Of a stretch of 8,736 nt of DNA, positions 1 through 7,909 are shown piece by piece. The notes beneath the pieces are model-generated. The model did not search any database. It was not told where the DNA came from and worked only from the letters and a program-made list of their open reading frames with translations. The first letter of the stretch is position 1, and every line of letters starts with the position of its first letter. A program made the position numbers and the translations under genes. The stretch comes from Deltaproteobacteria bacterium (GTDB taxonomy: Bacteria > Desulfobacterota > Desulfuromonadia > Geobacterales > DSM-12255): NCBI GenBank assembly GCA_017861215.1, contig JAGFXN010000049.1, positions 1 to 8,736 of the forward strand, read 5' to 3'.

Positions 1-3000
1 TTTCCCTTAGCATCCTTACCAAAGGAAACAACACCGTCAATTTCAGAGATAACAGCAAAGTTCTTCGGCTTTCTCGCTTCAAAAAGCTCTGCAACCCGTG
101 GCAGACCGCCGGTAATATCCTTTGTTTTGGTAGTCTCGCGCGTCATCTTGGCGATAATATCACCAGCATTCAACACCGAGTCGTCAGCTACTGAAATTAT
201 GGCGCCAACCGGAAGGAAGTAACGACCAATAGTCCCGCCACCCTCCGAAGAATTATCCTTGATGGCAATCCGCGGACGCTTGTCAGGATCCTTGGACTCA
301 ATAATCACCTTGCGGGACAGACCGGTAACTTCGTCAAGCTGCTCTTCCATGGTGACCGATTCGATGATATCCGCAAACTTGACCCGCCCTGATACTTCCG
401 TAAGAATCGGCATGGCAAACGGATCCCATTCAGCAAGAGCCTCGCCGGCTTTTACCGCAGTTCCCGGAGCAACCTTTATCTTGGCTCCGTACAGGATAGT
501 ATACCTCTCCCGCTCGCGACCGGTTTCATCGGCAATTGCAAGTTCACCGTTCCGGTTCATGACGATATGGTGTCCTTCGGCATTAGCAACACTGTTAATA
601 TTGATATACTTGATGATACCGTCATTTCTGGCTTCGAGCGATGTCTGCTCAGCTCTTCGGGAAGCGGTACCACCGATATGGAAAGTACGCATGGTGAGCT
701 GGGTACCAGGCTCACCGATCGACTGTGCGGCTATTACCCCGACAGCCTCACCCATATTCACCAGATGGCCACGGGCAAGATCACGTCCGTAGCACATTGC
801 ACAGATACCTCTTCGGCTCTGGCAGGTAAGAACGGAACGGATCTTTATTTTTTCAAGGCCGGCATCCTCTATCTTTTTAACAAAGTTTTCATCAATCTCC
901 ATATTTGCCGGTACAAGCAGATCGCCGGTAACCGGATCAAGAATTTCATCCAGCGTTACCCGGCCGAGAATGCGGTCACCTATATGCTCAATAACTTCGC
1001 CGCCTTCGGTAAGAGCTGCAACCACCAGGCCGTCCATTGTGCCGCAATCAGTCTCGGTGATAATTGCGTCCTGGGCTACATCTACCAGTCTTCTGGTAAG
1101 ATAACCTGAGTTGGCTGTTTTCAGTGCAGTATCGGCAAGGCCTTTACGGGCACCATGGGTTGAAATAAAGTACTGCAGAACGGTTAGACCTTCACGGAAA
1201 TTTGCCGTAATCGGCGTTTCAATAATTTCCCCGGAGGGCTTTGCCATAAGGCCACGCATGCCGGCCAGCTGGCGAATCTGCTGAGCGGAACCTCGAGCTC
1301 CCGAATCGGCCATCATATGGATGGAGTTGAACGAATTGGCAGTATGCATCTCGCCATCATCGGTAATTCCGGATTCACGGGAGAGGTTGAGAAGCATCTC
1401 AGTGGCAATATCCTCAGTAGCCTTCGCCCAGATGTCGATAACCTTGTTGTAGCGTTCTCCATCGGTAATCAGACCCTCAGTGTACTGGTTCTGAATCTCT
1501 TTAACCTCGTCGTTACCACGCTCAATAATTGCCGGCTTACCTTCAGGGATAACCATATCGTTAATGCCGATAGATATACCGGCAAGTGTAGAGTAACGGA
1601 AACCGATCTCCTTCAGCCTGTCTGCGAGGATAACCGTCTCCTTGTTGCCGGCAAGACGGTAGCAGGTATCGACAAGATTGGAGAGTTCCTTCTTCGACAT
1701 CACTTTGTTAATCGCGCTAAAAGGGACCTGCGGCGGCAGGATTTCCCTGAGGATGACCCTGCCGACAGTCGTTTTGACCCTTTGTGGCGGCTCATCACTG
1801 TTATGAAAGTTTTTGATCCTGACCTCAACGGGCGCCTGAAGATCGACCTCACCGGCATCAAACGCAATCCTGACTTCTGCCGGAGAAGAAAATATCTGGC
1901 CGCAACCCTTGACGCGCTGCCACCGTACGGCACCTGTTTTCGGGTCAATCGCCGGCTGCCTGGTCTTCGGATCGATTATCGGTTCGAACTCCCGGTCACG
2001 GGTCATGTGATATGTGCCGAGGACCATATCCTGTGACGGAACAATAATCGGTTTACCATGTGCCGGTGAAAGGATGTTGTTGGTGGACATCATCAGAACC
2101 CGTGCTTCAACCTGGCTCTCTATTGACAGTGGCAGGTGAACCGCCATCTGGTCACCGTCAAAGTCGGCGTTGAATGCGGTACAGACAAGGGGGTGAAGCT
2201 GGATAGCCTTGCCTTCAATCAGCACCGGCTCAAACGCCTGAATGCCGAGGCGGTGAAGAGTCGGGGCACGGTTCAGCAGCACCGGATGCTCCTTGATAAC
2301 CTCTTCGAGAACGTCCCAGACTTCCGGACGCTCCTTTTCCACCATTTTCTTGGCACTCTTGATGGTTGTAACATAACCCCGCTCTTCAAGCTTGTTGTAG
2401 ATGAACGGCTTGAAGAGTTCCAGTGCCATCTTCTTCGGCAGACCGCACTGATGCAGCCGGAGCTCGGGACCGACAACAATGACCGACCGACCGGAGTAAT
2501 CCACACGCTTTCCGAGAAGATTCTGACGAAAGCGCCCTGATTTCCCTTTCAGCATGTCAGACAGCGATTTAAGAGGACGCTTGTTCGGCCCAGCAATCGC
2601 TCTGCCCCGACGACCGTTGTCAAAAAGGGCGTCTACTGCTTCCTGCAGCATTCTTTTTTCGTTGCGGATGATGACCTCTGGCGCCTGAAGTTCCATAAGT
2701 CGCTTTAGCCGGTTGTTGCGGTTGATAACCCGACGATAGAGATCGTTGAGATCCGATGTCGCAAAACGACCGCCATCAAGAGGAACCAGCGGACGGAGCT
2801 CCGGCGGCAGCACAGGAATACACTCCAGAATCATCCACTCCGGTCTGTTGCCAGAAGACTTGAATGCCTCGACAACTTTGAGCCGCTTTGCCGTCTTTTT
2901 CCTTTTTGCTTCGCTGGAAGCTTCAATCATCTCAAGCCGCAGAGATTCGGAAAGCGAATCGAGGTCAAGTGCCTTGAGGCATTCGCGGATGGCAGCTGCA

Positions 3001-3542
3001 CCCATACCGGCCGCAAAACCACCGGCATGCTCTTCCATCGCTTTCTGGTACTGATCTTCGGTAAGAGCCTCAGCCAGTCCAAAACTGGTATTTTTGGGAT
3101 CGGTAACGGCATAAGCCTCGAAATAGAGGACCTTTTCAAGGTCCTTGAGAGTCATGTCAAGCAGATTCCCTATTCTGGAAGGGAGTGACTTGAGAAACCA
3201 GATATGCGCAACCGGCGTAGCAAGATCAATATGGCCGAGACGCTCACGACGAACCTTCGAAGGGATTACCTCGACCCCGCACTTTTCACAGACAATGCCG
3301 CGATGCTTCATTCTCTTGTACTTACCGCAATTGCATTCATAGTCCTTGGTGGGACCGAATATCTTGGCGCAGAACAGACCGTCCCGTTCTGGCTTGAAGG
3401 TACGATAGTTTATTGTTTCGGGTTTCTTTACCTCTCCGAAAGAACGTTCACGTATCTTTTCCGGAGATGAAATTGAAATCCTGATTGATGAAAAGTGAAG
3501 CGGATCCTTCGGTTTTTCGTAAATATTGAATATGTCGTCCAA
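1..3542 (-). CDS. rpoC: RNA polymerase subunit beta', 3' end cut off by window
   Basis: Beta' forms half of the RNA polymerase cleft and carries the catalytic magnesium. The first 1180 residues are visible; roughly 200 C-terminal residues lie off the left edge. Landmarks read in the sequence: N-terminal zinc site C70, C72, C85, C88; the sigma-binding clamp coiled coil around 265-307; the catalytic NADFDGD motif at 458-464 with D460, D462, D464; the bridge helix around 792-825; the second zinc site C833, C907, C914, C917; and the trigger loop with M951, R952, H955. A large insertion equivalent to E. coli SI3 follows, roughly residues 962-1130. Positions match E. coli exactly up to 464 and are shifted by +19 from 833 on, so the frame is continuous. 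The TTG at 3542 is chosen as start because GGAGG lies 8 nt upstream and the protein then begins like its relatives; an in-frame ATG at 3557 would add five residues. A short insert at about residues 517-546 is unusual. Cotranscribed with rpoB, 81 nt upstream. Confidence 0.97.
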   Translation of the reverse strand, partial: MDDIFNIYEKPKDPLHFSSIRISISSPEKIRERSFGEVKKPETINYRTFKPERDGLFCAKIFGPTKDYECNCGKYKRMKHRGIVCEKCGVEVIPSKVRRERLGHIDLATPVAHIWFLKSLPSRIGNLLDMTLKDLEKVLYFEAYAVTDPKNTSFGLAEALTEDQYQKAMEEHAGGFAAGMGAAAIRECLKALDLDSLSESLRLEMIEASSEAKRKKTAKRLKVVEAFKSSGNRPEWMILECIPVLPPELRPLVPLDGGRFATSDLNDLYRRVINRNNRLKRLMELQAPEVIIRNEKRMLQEAVDALFDNGRRGRAIAGPNKRPLKSLSDMLKGKSGRFRQNLLGKRVDYSGRSVIVVGPELRLHQCGLPKKMALELFKPFIYNKLEERGYVTTIKSAKKMVEKERPEVWDVLEEVIKEHPVLLNRAPTLHRLGIQAFEPVLIEGKAIQLHPLVCTAFNADFDGDQMAVHLPLSIESQVEARVLMMSTNNILSPAHGKPIIVPSQDMVLGTYHMTRDREFEPIIDPKTRQPAIDPKTGAVRWQRVKGCGQIFSSPAEVRIAFDAGEVDLQAPVEVRIKNFHNSDEPPQRVKTTVGRVILREILPPQVPFSAINKVMSKKELSNLVDTCYRLAGNKETVILADRLKEIGFRYSTLAGISIGINDMVIPEGKPAIIERGNDEVKEIQNQYTEGLITDGERYNKVIDIWAKATEDIATEMLLNLSRESGITDDGEMHTANSFNSIHMMADSGARGSAQQIRQLAGMRGLMAKPSGEIIETPITANFREGLTVLQYFISTHGARKGLADTALKTANSGYLTRRLVDVAQDAIITETDCGTMDGLVVAALTEGGEVIEHIGDRILGRVTLDEILDPVTGDLLVPANMEIDENFVKKIEDAGLEKIKIRSVLTCQSRRGICAMCYGRDLARGHLVNMGEAVGVIAAQSIGEPGTQLTMRTFHIGGTASRRAEQTSLEARNDGIIKYININSVANAEGHHIVMNRNGELAIADETGRERERYTILYGAKIKVAPGTAVKAGEALAEWDPFAMPILTEVSGRVKFADIIESVTMEEQLDEVTGLSRKVIIESKDPDKRPRIAIKDNSSEGGGTIGRYFLPVGAIISVADDSVLNAGDIIAKMTRETTKTKDITGGLPRVAELFEARKPKNFAVISEIDGVVSFGKDAKG

Positions 3543-3550
3543 AGTTTTAT

Positions 3551-3555
3551 CCTCC
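3551..3555 (-). promoter_or_regulatory. rpoC ribosome binding site (decides TTG start)
   Basis: The minus strand reads GGAGG here, followed by 8 nt and then TTG. This is good spacing for the TTG start at 3542. The same GGAGG sits directly after an in-frame ATG (3557-3555, sharing the G at 3555). That ATG has no purine-rich ribosome binding site of its own, because the bases before it read ACTCCAACAGAT. This arrangement favours the TTG. Confidence 0.8.
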
Positions 3556-3575
3556 ATATCTGTTGGAGTAACTGA

Positions 3576-3589
3576 GTTATTTAATTATT
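3576..3589 (-). repeat. A/T-rich leader element upstream of rpoC, shared with rplL
   Basis: The minus strand reads AATAATTAAATAAC. A near copy (13 of 14 bases) lies before rplL at 8306-8319. Both copies precede an identical 12-base block, ATATGGAGGATA, that contains the ribosome binding site; the gap is 16 nt here and 7 nt at rplL. A/T-rich sequence upstream of a ribosome binding site can keep mRNA unstructured or serve as an S1 contact, but that role is inference. A chance match in A/T-rich sequence is possible. Confidence 0.4.
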
Positions 3590-3603
3590 GCCCAAATGTG
3601 TCG

Positions 3604-3627
3604 CTAGCTGCCTCAACCGGCAACTAG
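3604..3627 (-). other. Small hairpin over the rpoB stop codon
   Basis: Bases 3604-3612 pair with 3619-3627 across a 6-nt loop, giving a 9-bp stem with one G-U pair in the RNA. The stem includes the rpoB TAG stop codon (3626-3624). No T-run follows in the transcription direction (the minus strand continues CGACACATTTGGGC), so it does not look like an intrinsic terminator. It could be an mRNA processing or stability element between rpoB and rpoC, or it could be incidental. Confidence 0.4.
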
Positions 3628-6600
3628 TCCTTTTCCGTCTCAAGCAGCTCCACATCAAGGCAGAGTGACTGCAGTTCCTTGATAAGCACGTTGAATGACT
3701 CGGGAAGACCGGGTTCAAGAGTATGTTTGCCTTTGACAATCGCCTCGTACATTCTTGTTCTGCCGGCGACATCGTCTGATTTCACGGTCAAAAACTCCTG
3801 CAGAGCGTAGGCAGCTCCATATGCCTCCATAGCCCAGACCTCCATCTCTCCGAGCCGCTGACCGCCGAACTGTGCCTTACCGCCCAGCGGTTGCTGGGTA
3901 ACAAGGCTGTATGGGCCAATGGAACGAGCGTGGATCTTGTCGTCAACCAGGTGGTGCAGTTTCAGTACATACATGACGCCGACGGTAACCTTATGCTTGA
4001 ACTGGTCACCGGTGCGTCCGTCAAAAAGGGTGACCTGGGCGGAACTGTCAAAACCGGCATGCTTGAGCATCTTCTGGATCTGTTCTTCAGAGGCTCCCTC
4101 GAAAACAGGTGATGCAACCGGAACGCCTCGCTTCAGGCGCTTTGCCGTAAGGCGCAGTTCATCATCATCCATGGCGTCGATGAACTTGTTCATCTCTTTA
4201 TCACCATAAACGTCCTTGAGATATTTTTTGAGAGGGGCGGCAGGGGAAGCTTTCTCCAGCATCTCCTCGATTTTCCAGCCTATACCTTTGGCTGCCCAGC
4301 CAAGATGGGTTTCGAGAATCTGGCCGACGTTCATACGGGAAGGCACACCGAGCGGGTTCAGCACAATCTCCACCGGTCGACCGTCTTCCATGTACGGCAT
4401 ATCTTCTTCCGGGAGTATCCGGGAGACGACCCCCTTGTTACCGTGACGGCCGGCCATCTTGTCGCCGACCTGCAGCTTACGCTTGATGGCAATGTAAACC
4501 TTTACCATCTTGATAACTCCGGGCGGGAGATCATCGCCCCGCTTCAGTTTCTGGATCTTGTCGTCAAAAACATATTTAATGAGATCTATTTTCTGATACA
4601 GCTTGGTAATTATTTCGGCAACTTTCTCCTCAACCGTTTCATCATCGACAACGGAGATCTGGTCCCATTTGTCAAGCGGGATAGTTGCCAGAGCTTCATC
4701 GGTAATTGTCTTTCCCTTGGCGATCAGAATTTTGCCTTCCCTGCCTTCGACCTTGACGGCAGAGGTTTTGCCGGCAAGCAATCTTTTCAACTTGTCGGTA
4801 GCAGAGTTCCGGATAATTCTGATTTCATCCTGCTCATCCTTGCGGAGTTTCTCCTCCTCGGCACGCTCTATGGCCTCTGTTCTACTATCCTTGTCCGCGC
4901 CTTTGCGTGAAAATATCTTGGCGCTGATTACCGTCCCTTCAACCCCGGGTGGAACCTTGAGCGATGTATCACGAACATCCCCGGCCTTCTCACCGAAAAT
5001 GGCACGCAGCAGCTTCTCCTCGGGAGAAAGCTGTGTCTCCCCTTTGGGTGTGATTTTGCCGACGAGGATATCTCCAGGCTTAACCTCTGCACCTATTCTG
5101 ATAATACCGGACTCATCAAGATCCTTCAGAGTCTCTTCACCCAGATTGGGAATGTCGGCAGTTATCTCTTCTTTACCAAGCTTGGTATCCCTGGCGACAC
5201 ACTCAAACTCTTCGATATGGATTGATGTGTAGCGGTCATCCTTGACAAGCCGCTCCGAAATGAGAATGGAATCCTCAAAGTTACAGCCGCCCCACGGCAT
5301 GAAGGCCACAAGAACATTCTGCCCAAGCGCCAGCTCACCCATATCAGTAGATGGACCATCGGCAATAACATCAGCCCGCTTGACCTTGTCGCCCGTTTTG
5401 ACAACCGGCCGCTGGTTCATGCAGGTATTCTGGTTTGACCGAGCAAACTTGATGAGATTATAGATGTCAACGCCGGTACCGCTCTCGTCGTATTCATTAT
5501 CATCGATCTTGACAACAATCCTCGATGCGTCAACCGACTCGACAATGCCGTTGTGCCGGGCAACTACAGAAACTCCGGAATCCCTGGCAACAACCCGCTC
5601 CATTCCTGTACCGATCAGCGGCGAGTCAGCGCGCAGCAGCGGAACCGCCTGACGCTGCATGTTGGAACCCATGAGGGCCCGGTTGGCGTCGTCGTTCTCG
5701 AGAAACGGAATCAGCGAAGCAGCAACCGAAACAAGCTGCATGGGGGAGACGTCCATCAACTCGATCTCATCGCGCCCCACCAGGACAAACTCGCCTGATT
5801 TCCTTGAGGAGATATAATCATTAACGAACCTGCCGTCTTTGTCCAACTCAGCATTTGCCTGGGCGATGGAAAGACCTTCTTCCTCAAGCGCGGAAAAGAA
5901 CTTTACCTCACTGGTAACCTTGCCTTCCTTCACAACACGGTATGGCGTCTCGACAAAACCGTGCTCATTGATTCTTGCATACGTTGAGAGCGAAGCGATA
6001 AGACCGATGTTCGGGCCCTCCGGAGTCTCAATCGGACAGACACGACCGTAGTGGGTAGGGTGGACGTCACGCACCTCGAAGCCGGCACGCTCTCTGGTAA
6101 GGCCCCCTGGTCCGAGAGCGGAAAGACGCCGTTTGTGGGTAACCTCGGAAAGTGGATTTGTCTGATCCATGAACTGTGACAGCTGTGATGAACCGAAAAA
6201 CTCCTTTACCACGGCAGAGACCGGTTTGGAGTTGATCAGATCGTGAGGCATCAGGTTTTCAACCTCCTGAAGGCTCATCCGCTCTTTGATCGCTCTCTCC
6301 ATACGGACCAGACCGATTCTGTACTGATTCTCCAGAAGTTCTCCGACTGCACGGACGCGTCGGTTGCCGAGATGGTCGATATCGTCGATATTGCCCTTGC
6401 CATTTTTCAGATCAATCAGATAACGGACGACTTCGAGAATATCCTCTTTGGTCAGAATCTGACAGTCCAGAGGTGTGGGCAGACCAAGCTTGTAGTTAAG
6501 CTTCAGACGACCTACTGCAGAGAGATCATATCTTTCCGGGTTAAAGAAGAGATTGCCGAACATCGCCACTGCGCTCTTTACAGTAGGCGGATCTCCCGGC

Positions 6601-7736
6601 CTGAGACGGCGGTAAATCTCAATCAATGCGTCTTCGGTTGAAGATGTCTTATCGGCAAGCAGCGTCTCCCGAAAAGATGATGTTGAGTAGAGATTGTCGA
6701 TATAAAGAAGCTTCAAAGAGGCAATACCGCGAACCTTCACTTCCGTAAGCTTGGCAGCAGTCAACTCCTCGTTGCATTCGATTATTATTTCTCCGGTTGC
6801 CGGATCAACAATATCATGACAGGAATACTTGCCGATAATCTCATCTTCGGTAACCGGAATATGCCGGATACCGTTTTCTTCCATTTTGCGGATGGCTGCC
6901 TTGGTAAACTTACGGTTTGCTTTTACCAGCACCTCGCCCGTCTGCGGGTTGAGAATATCGACCGTCGTTTTCTGGTTGGCCAGCAGTTCAGGATCGGCAA
7001 CCTTGAATATACGTTCACCGTCAAAAATGATTTCTTCGCTCTTGTAATAGTAGTTCAACAGACTTTCAAGAGAATAGCCGAGCGCCTTGAGCAGAACAGT
7101 CGCCGGCATTTTACGCCTTCTGTCAATCCTTACGTAGAGAATATCTTTATGGTCAAACTCGAAATCAAGCCAGGAACCCCGGTACGGGATGACCCTGGCA
7201 GAATAGAGGACTTTTCCGCTTGAATGTGTTTTCCCCTTGTCATGGTCATAGAAGACACCGGGAGAACGATGCAACTGGCTGACGATTACCCGTTCGGTAC
7301 CGTTTATGATGAAGGTTCCGTTGTCGGTCATCAGCGGGATTTCACCGAAATAGACCTCCTGTTCCTTGATGTCTTTGATGGAACGGACATCGGTCTCCTT
7401 GTTAACATCCCAGACAACCAGACGCACCTTGACCTTCATCGGAGCGGCAAAAGTCATGCCGCGCTGGTGGCACTCTTCAACGTCGTATTTGGGTGTTCCC
7501 AATGAGTAGGAGACATACTCGAGCGAGGAGATCTCGCTGAAATCCTTTATCGGAAAAACGCTCCTGAAAACCGCTTCAAGACCGCTGTTTTTTCTTATCT
7601 CGGCAGGTATTTCAAGTTGAAGAAATCTTTTGTAGGAGTTTTTCTGGATATCGATGAGGTTGGGGATATCAATTATCTTCTTGATTGTGGCAAAGTTTTT
7701 ACGCAAGAGGGGGTTATTGGCAATAGAATAAGCCAT
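3624..7736 (-). CDS. rpoB: RNA polymerase subunit beta
   Basis: Beta forms the other half of the RNA polymerase cleft, binds the RNA-DNA hybrid and carries the rifampicin pocket. The reading frame is complete at 1370 residues (E. coli 1342). Landmarks by inspection: N-terminal protrusion and lobe; an internal tandem repeat at about 259-347 in the region of E. coli insertion SI1; the rifampicin region at 515-546 with D524, H534 and S539 (E. coli D516, H526, S531) in the sensitive state; the E821-D822 pair near the active site; the flap around 843-938; an SI2-like charged helical insertion at about 945-1055; GDKMAGRHGNKG at 1091-1102 with K1093 and K1101 (E. coli K1065, K1073); and the C-terminal GGQRLGEMEVWA block at 1291-1302 that contacts beta'. 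The offset from E. coli is +8 up to 822 and +28 from 1093 to the end, so about 20 extra residues fall in the flap/SI2 part. The ATG is preceded by AAGGAG at 10 nt. The gene lies 173 nt after rplL and 81 nt before rpoC. Confidence 0.99.
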   Translation of the reverse strand: MAYSIANNPLLRKNFATIKKIIDIPNLIDIQKNSYKRFLQLEIPAEIRKNSGLEAVFRSVFPIKDFSEISSLEYVSYSLGTPKYDVEECHQRGMTFAAPMKVKVRLVVWDVNKETDVRSIKDIKEQEVYFGEIPLMTDNGTFIINGTERVIVSQLHRSPGVFYDHDKGKTHSSGKVLYSARVIPYRGSWLDFEFDHKDILYVRIDRRRKMPATVLLKALGYSLESLLNYYYKSEEIIFDGERIFKVADPELLANQKTTVDILNPQTGEVLVKANRKFTKAAIRKMEENGIRHIPVTEDEIIGKYSCHDIVDPATGEIIIECNEELTAAKLTEVKVRGIASLKLLYIDNLYSTSSFRETLLADKTSSTEDALIEIYRRLRPGDPPTVKSAVAMFGNLFFNPERYDLSAVGRLKLNYKLGLPTPLDCQILTKEDILEVVRYLIDLKNGKGNIDDIDHLGNRRVRAVGELLENQYRIGLVRMERAIKERMSLQEVENLMPHDLINSKPVSAVVKEFFGSSQLSQFMDQTNPLSEVTHKRRLSALGPGGLTRERAGFEVRDVHPTHYGRVCPIETPEGPNIGLIASLSTYARINEHGFVETPYRVVKEGKVTSEVKFFSALEEEGLSIAQANAELDKDGRFVNDYISSRKSGEFVLVGRDEIELMDVSPMQLVSVAASLIPFLENDDANRALMGSNMQRQAVPLLRADSPLIGTGMERVVARDSGVSVVARHNGIVESVDASRIVVKIDDNEYDESGTGVDIYNLIKFARSNQNTCMNQRPVVKTGDKVKRADVIADGPSTDMGELALGQNVLVAFMPWGGCNFEDSILISERLVKDDRYTSIHIEEFECVARDTKLGKEEITADIPNLGEETLKDLDESGIIRIGAEVKPGDILVGKITPKGETQLSPEEKLLRAIFGEKAGDVRDTSLKVPPGVEGTVISAKIFSRKGADKDSRTEAIERAEEEKLRKDEQDEIRIIRNSATDKLKRLLAGKTSAVKVEGREGKILIAKGKTITDEALATIPLDKWDQISVVDDETVEEKVAEIITKLYQKIDLIKYVFDDKIQKLKRGDDLPPGVIKMVKVYIAIKRKLQVGDKMAGRHGNKGVVSRILPEEDMPYMEDGRPVEIVLNPLGVPSRMNVGQILETHLGWAAKGIGWKIEEMLEKASPAAPLKKYLKDVYGDKEMNKFIDAMDDDELRLTAKRLKRGVPVASPVFEGASEEQIQKMLKHAGFDSSAQVTLFDGRTGDQFKHKVTVGVMYVLKLHHLVDDKIHARSIGPYSLVTQQPLGGKAQFGGQRLGEMEVWAMEAYGAAYALQEFLTVKSDDVAGRTRMYEAIVKGKHTLEPGLPESFNVLIKELQSLCLDVELLETEKD

Positions 7737-7746
7737 GTAAATCGAT

Positions 7747-7752
7747 CTCCTT
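7747..7752 (-). promoter_or_regulatory. rpoB ribosome binding site
   Basis: The minus strand reads AAGGAG, then 10 nt, then the rpoB ATG at 7736. The spacing is slightly long but workable. This leader is unlike those of rplL and rpoC, which share ATATGGAGGATA. Confidence 0.7.
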
Positions 7753-7789
7753 CGTTGCAGAACTCAAAAGACGCAAGCGCTTTTGGCTG

Positions 7790-7846
7790 ACTACCTGAAC
7801 CCTGAAATTTCAAGTAGTTGGCGTCACGAAGCACTAGCCCGCCAAC
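7790..7846 (-). other. Two overlapping stem-loops upstream of rpoB
   Basis: One stem pairs 7790-7799 with 7809-7818 (10 bp, one G-U in the RNA, 9-nt loop). A second pairs 7817-7823 with 7840-7846 (7 bp, perfect, 16-nt loop). They share bases 7817-7818, so both cannot form at full length. This could be an alternative-fold arrangement or simply a compact structured spacer where an endonuclease cleaves. Confidence 0.4.
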
Positions 7847-7856
7847 AAAATAGAAC

Positions 7857-7885
7857 AGCCAAGGTCGCATAAAGCGACCTTGGCT
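7857..7885 (-). terminator. Attenuator/partial terminator hairpin after rplL
   Basis: Bases 7857-7868 (agccaaggtcgc) and 7874-7885 form a perfect 12-bp inverted repeat with a 5-nt loop and 8 G/C pairs. It begins 24 nt after the rplL stop codon. In the minus direction the stem is followed by GTTCTATTTTGTT, an interrupted and fairly weak T-run, so read-through into rpoB is expected. That suits partial termination or RNA processing that lowers polymerase-subunit output relative to the more abundant ribosomal stalk proteins. The structure is seen directly; its activity is inferred. Confidence 0.7.
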
Positions 7886-7909
7886 TAAAAAATAGATTTT
7901 TACAAGAAA

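Larger units (their letters stand above)
7737..7909 (-). other. rplL-rpoB intergenic region, hairpin-rich, no gene
   Basis: This is the longest non-coding stretch in the window (173 nt). In transcription order it holds a strong hairpin (7857-7885), a 7-bp stem (7817-7823 with 7840-7846), a 10-bp stem (7790-7799 with 7809-7818), a short imperfect palindrome around 7766-7784, and the rpoB ribosome binding site. Only short open frames cross it, and none looks like a protein. In E. coli the equivalent spacer holds a transcription attenuator and an RNase III processing site, so a similar role is likely here by position. I could not recognise a convincing promoter. Confidence 0.6.

Noticed and set aside
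1317..2036. Long plus-strand open frame of 239 codons opposite rpoC.
   Set aside because: It lies wholly antisense to the conserved catalytic part of rpoC, has no recognisable domain, and shows the composition expected from reading a conserved gene backwards.
4305..5232. Overlapping plus-strand open frames of about 200 codons opposite rpoB.
   Set aside because: They are antisense shadows of rpoB; several frames overlap each other and none has family features.
7673..7870. Minus-strand frame of 65 codons spanning the rplL-rpoB spacer and the start of rpoB.
   Set aside because: It overlaps the rpoB start in another frame and starts inside the loop and stem of the hairpin, with no good ribosome binding site or family resemblance.
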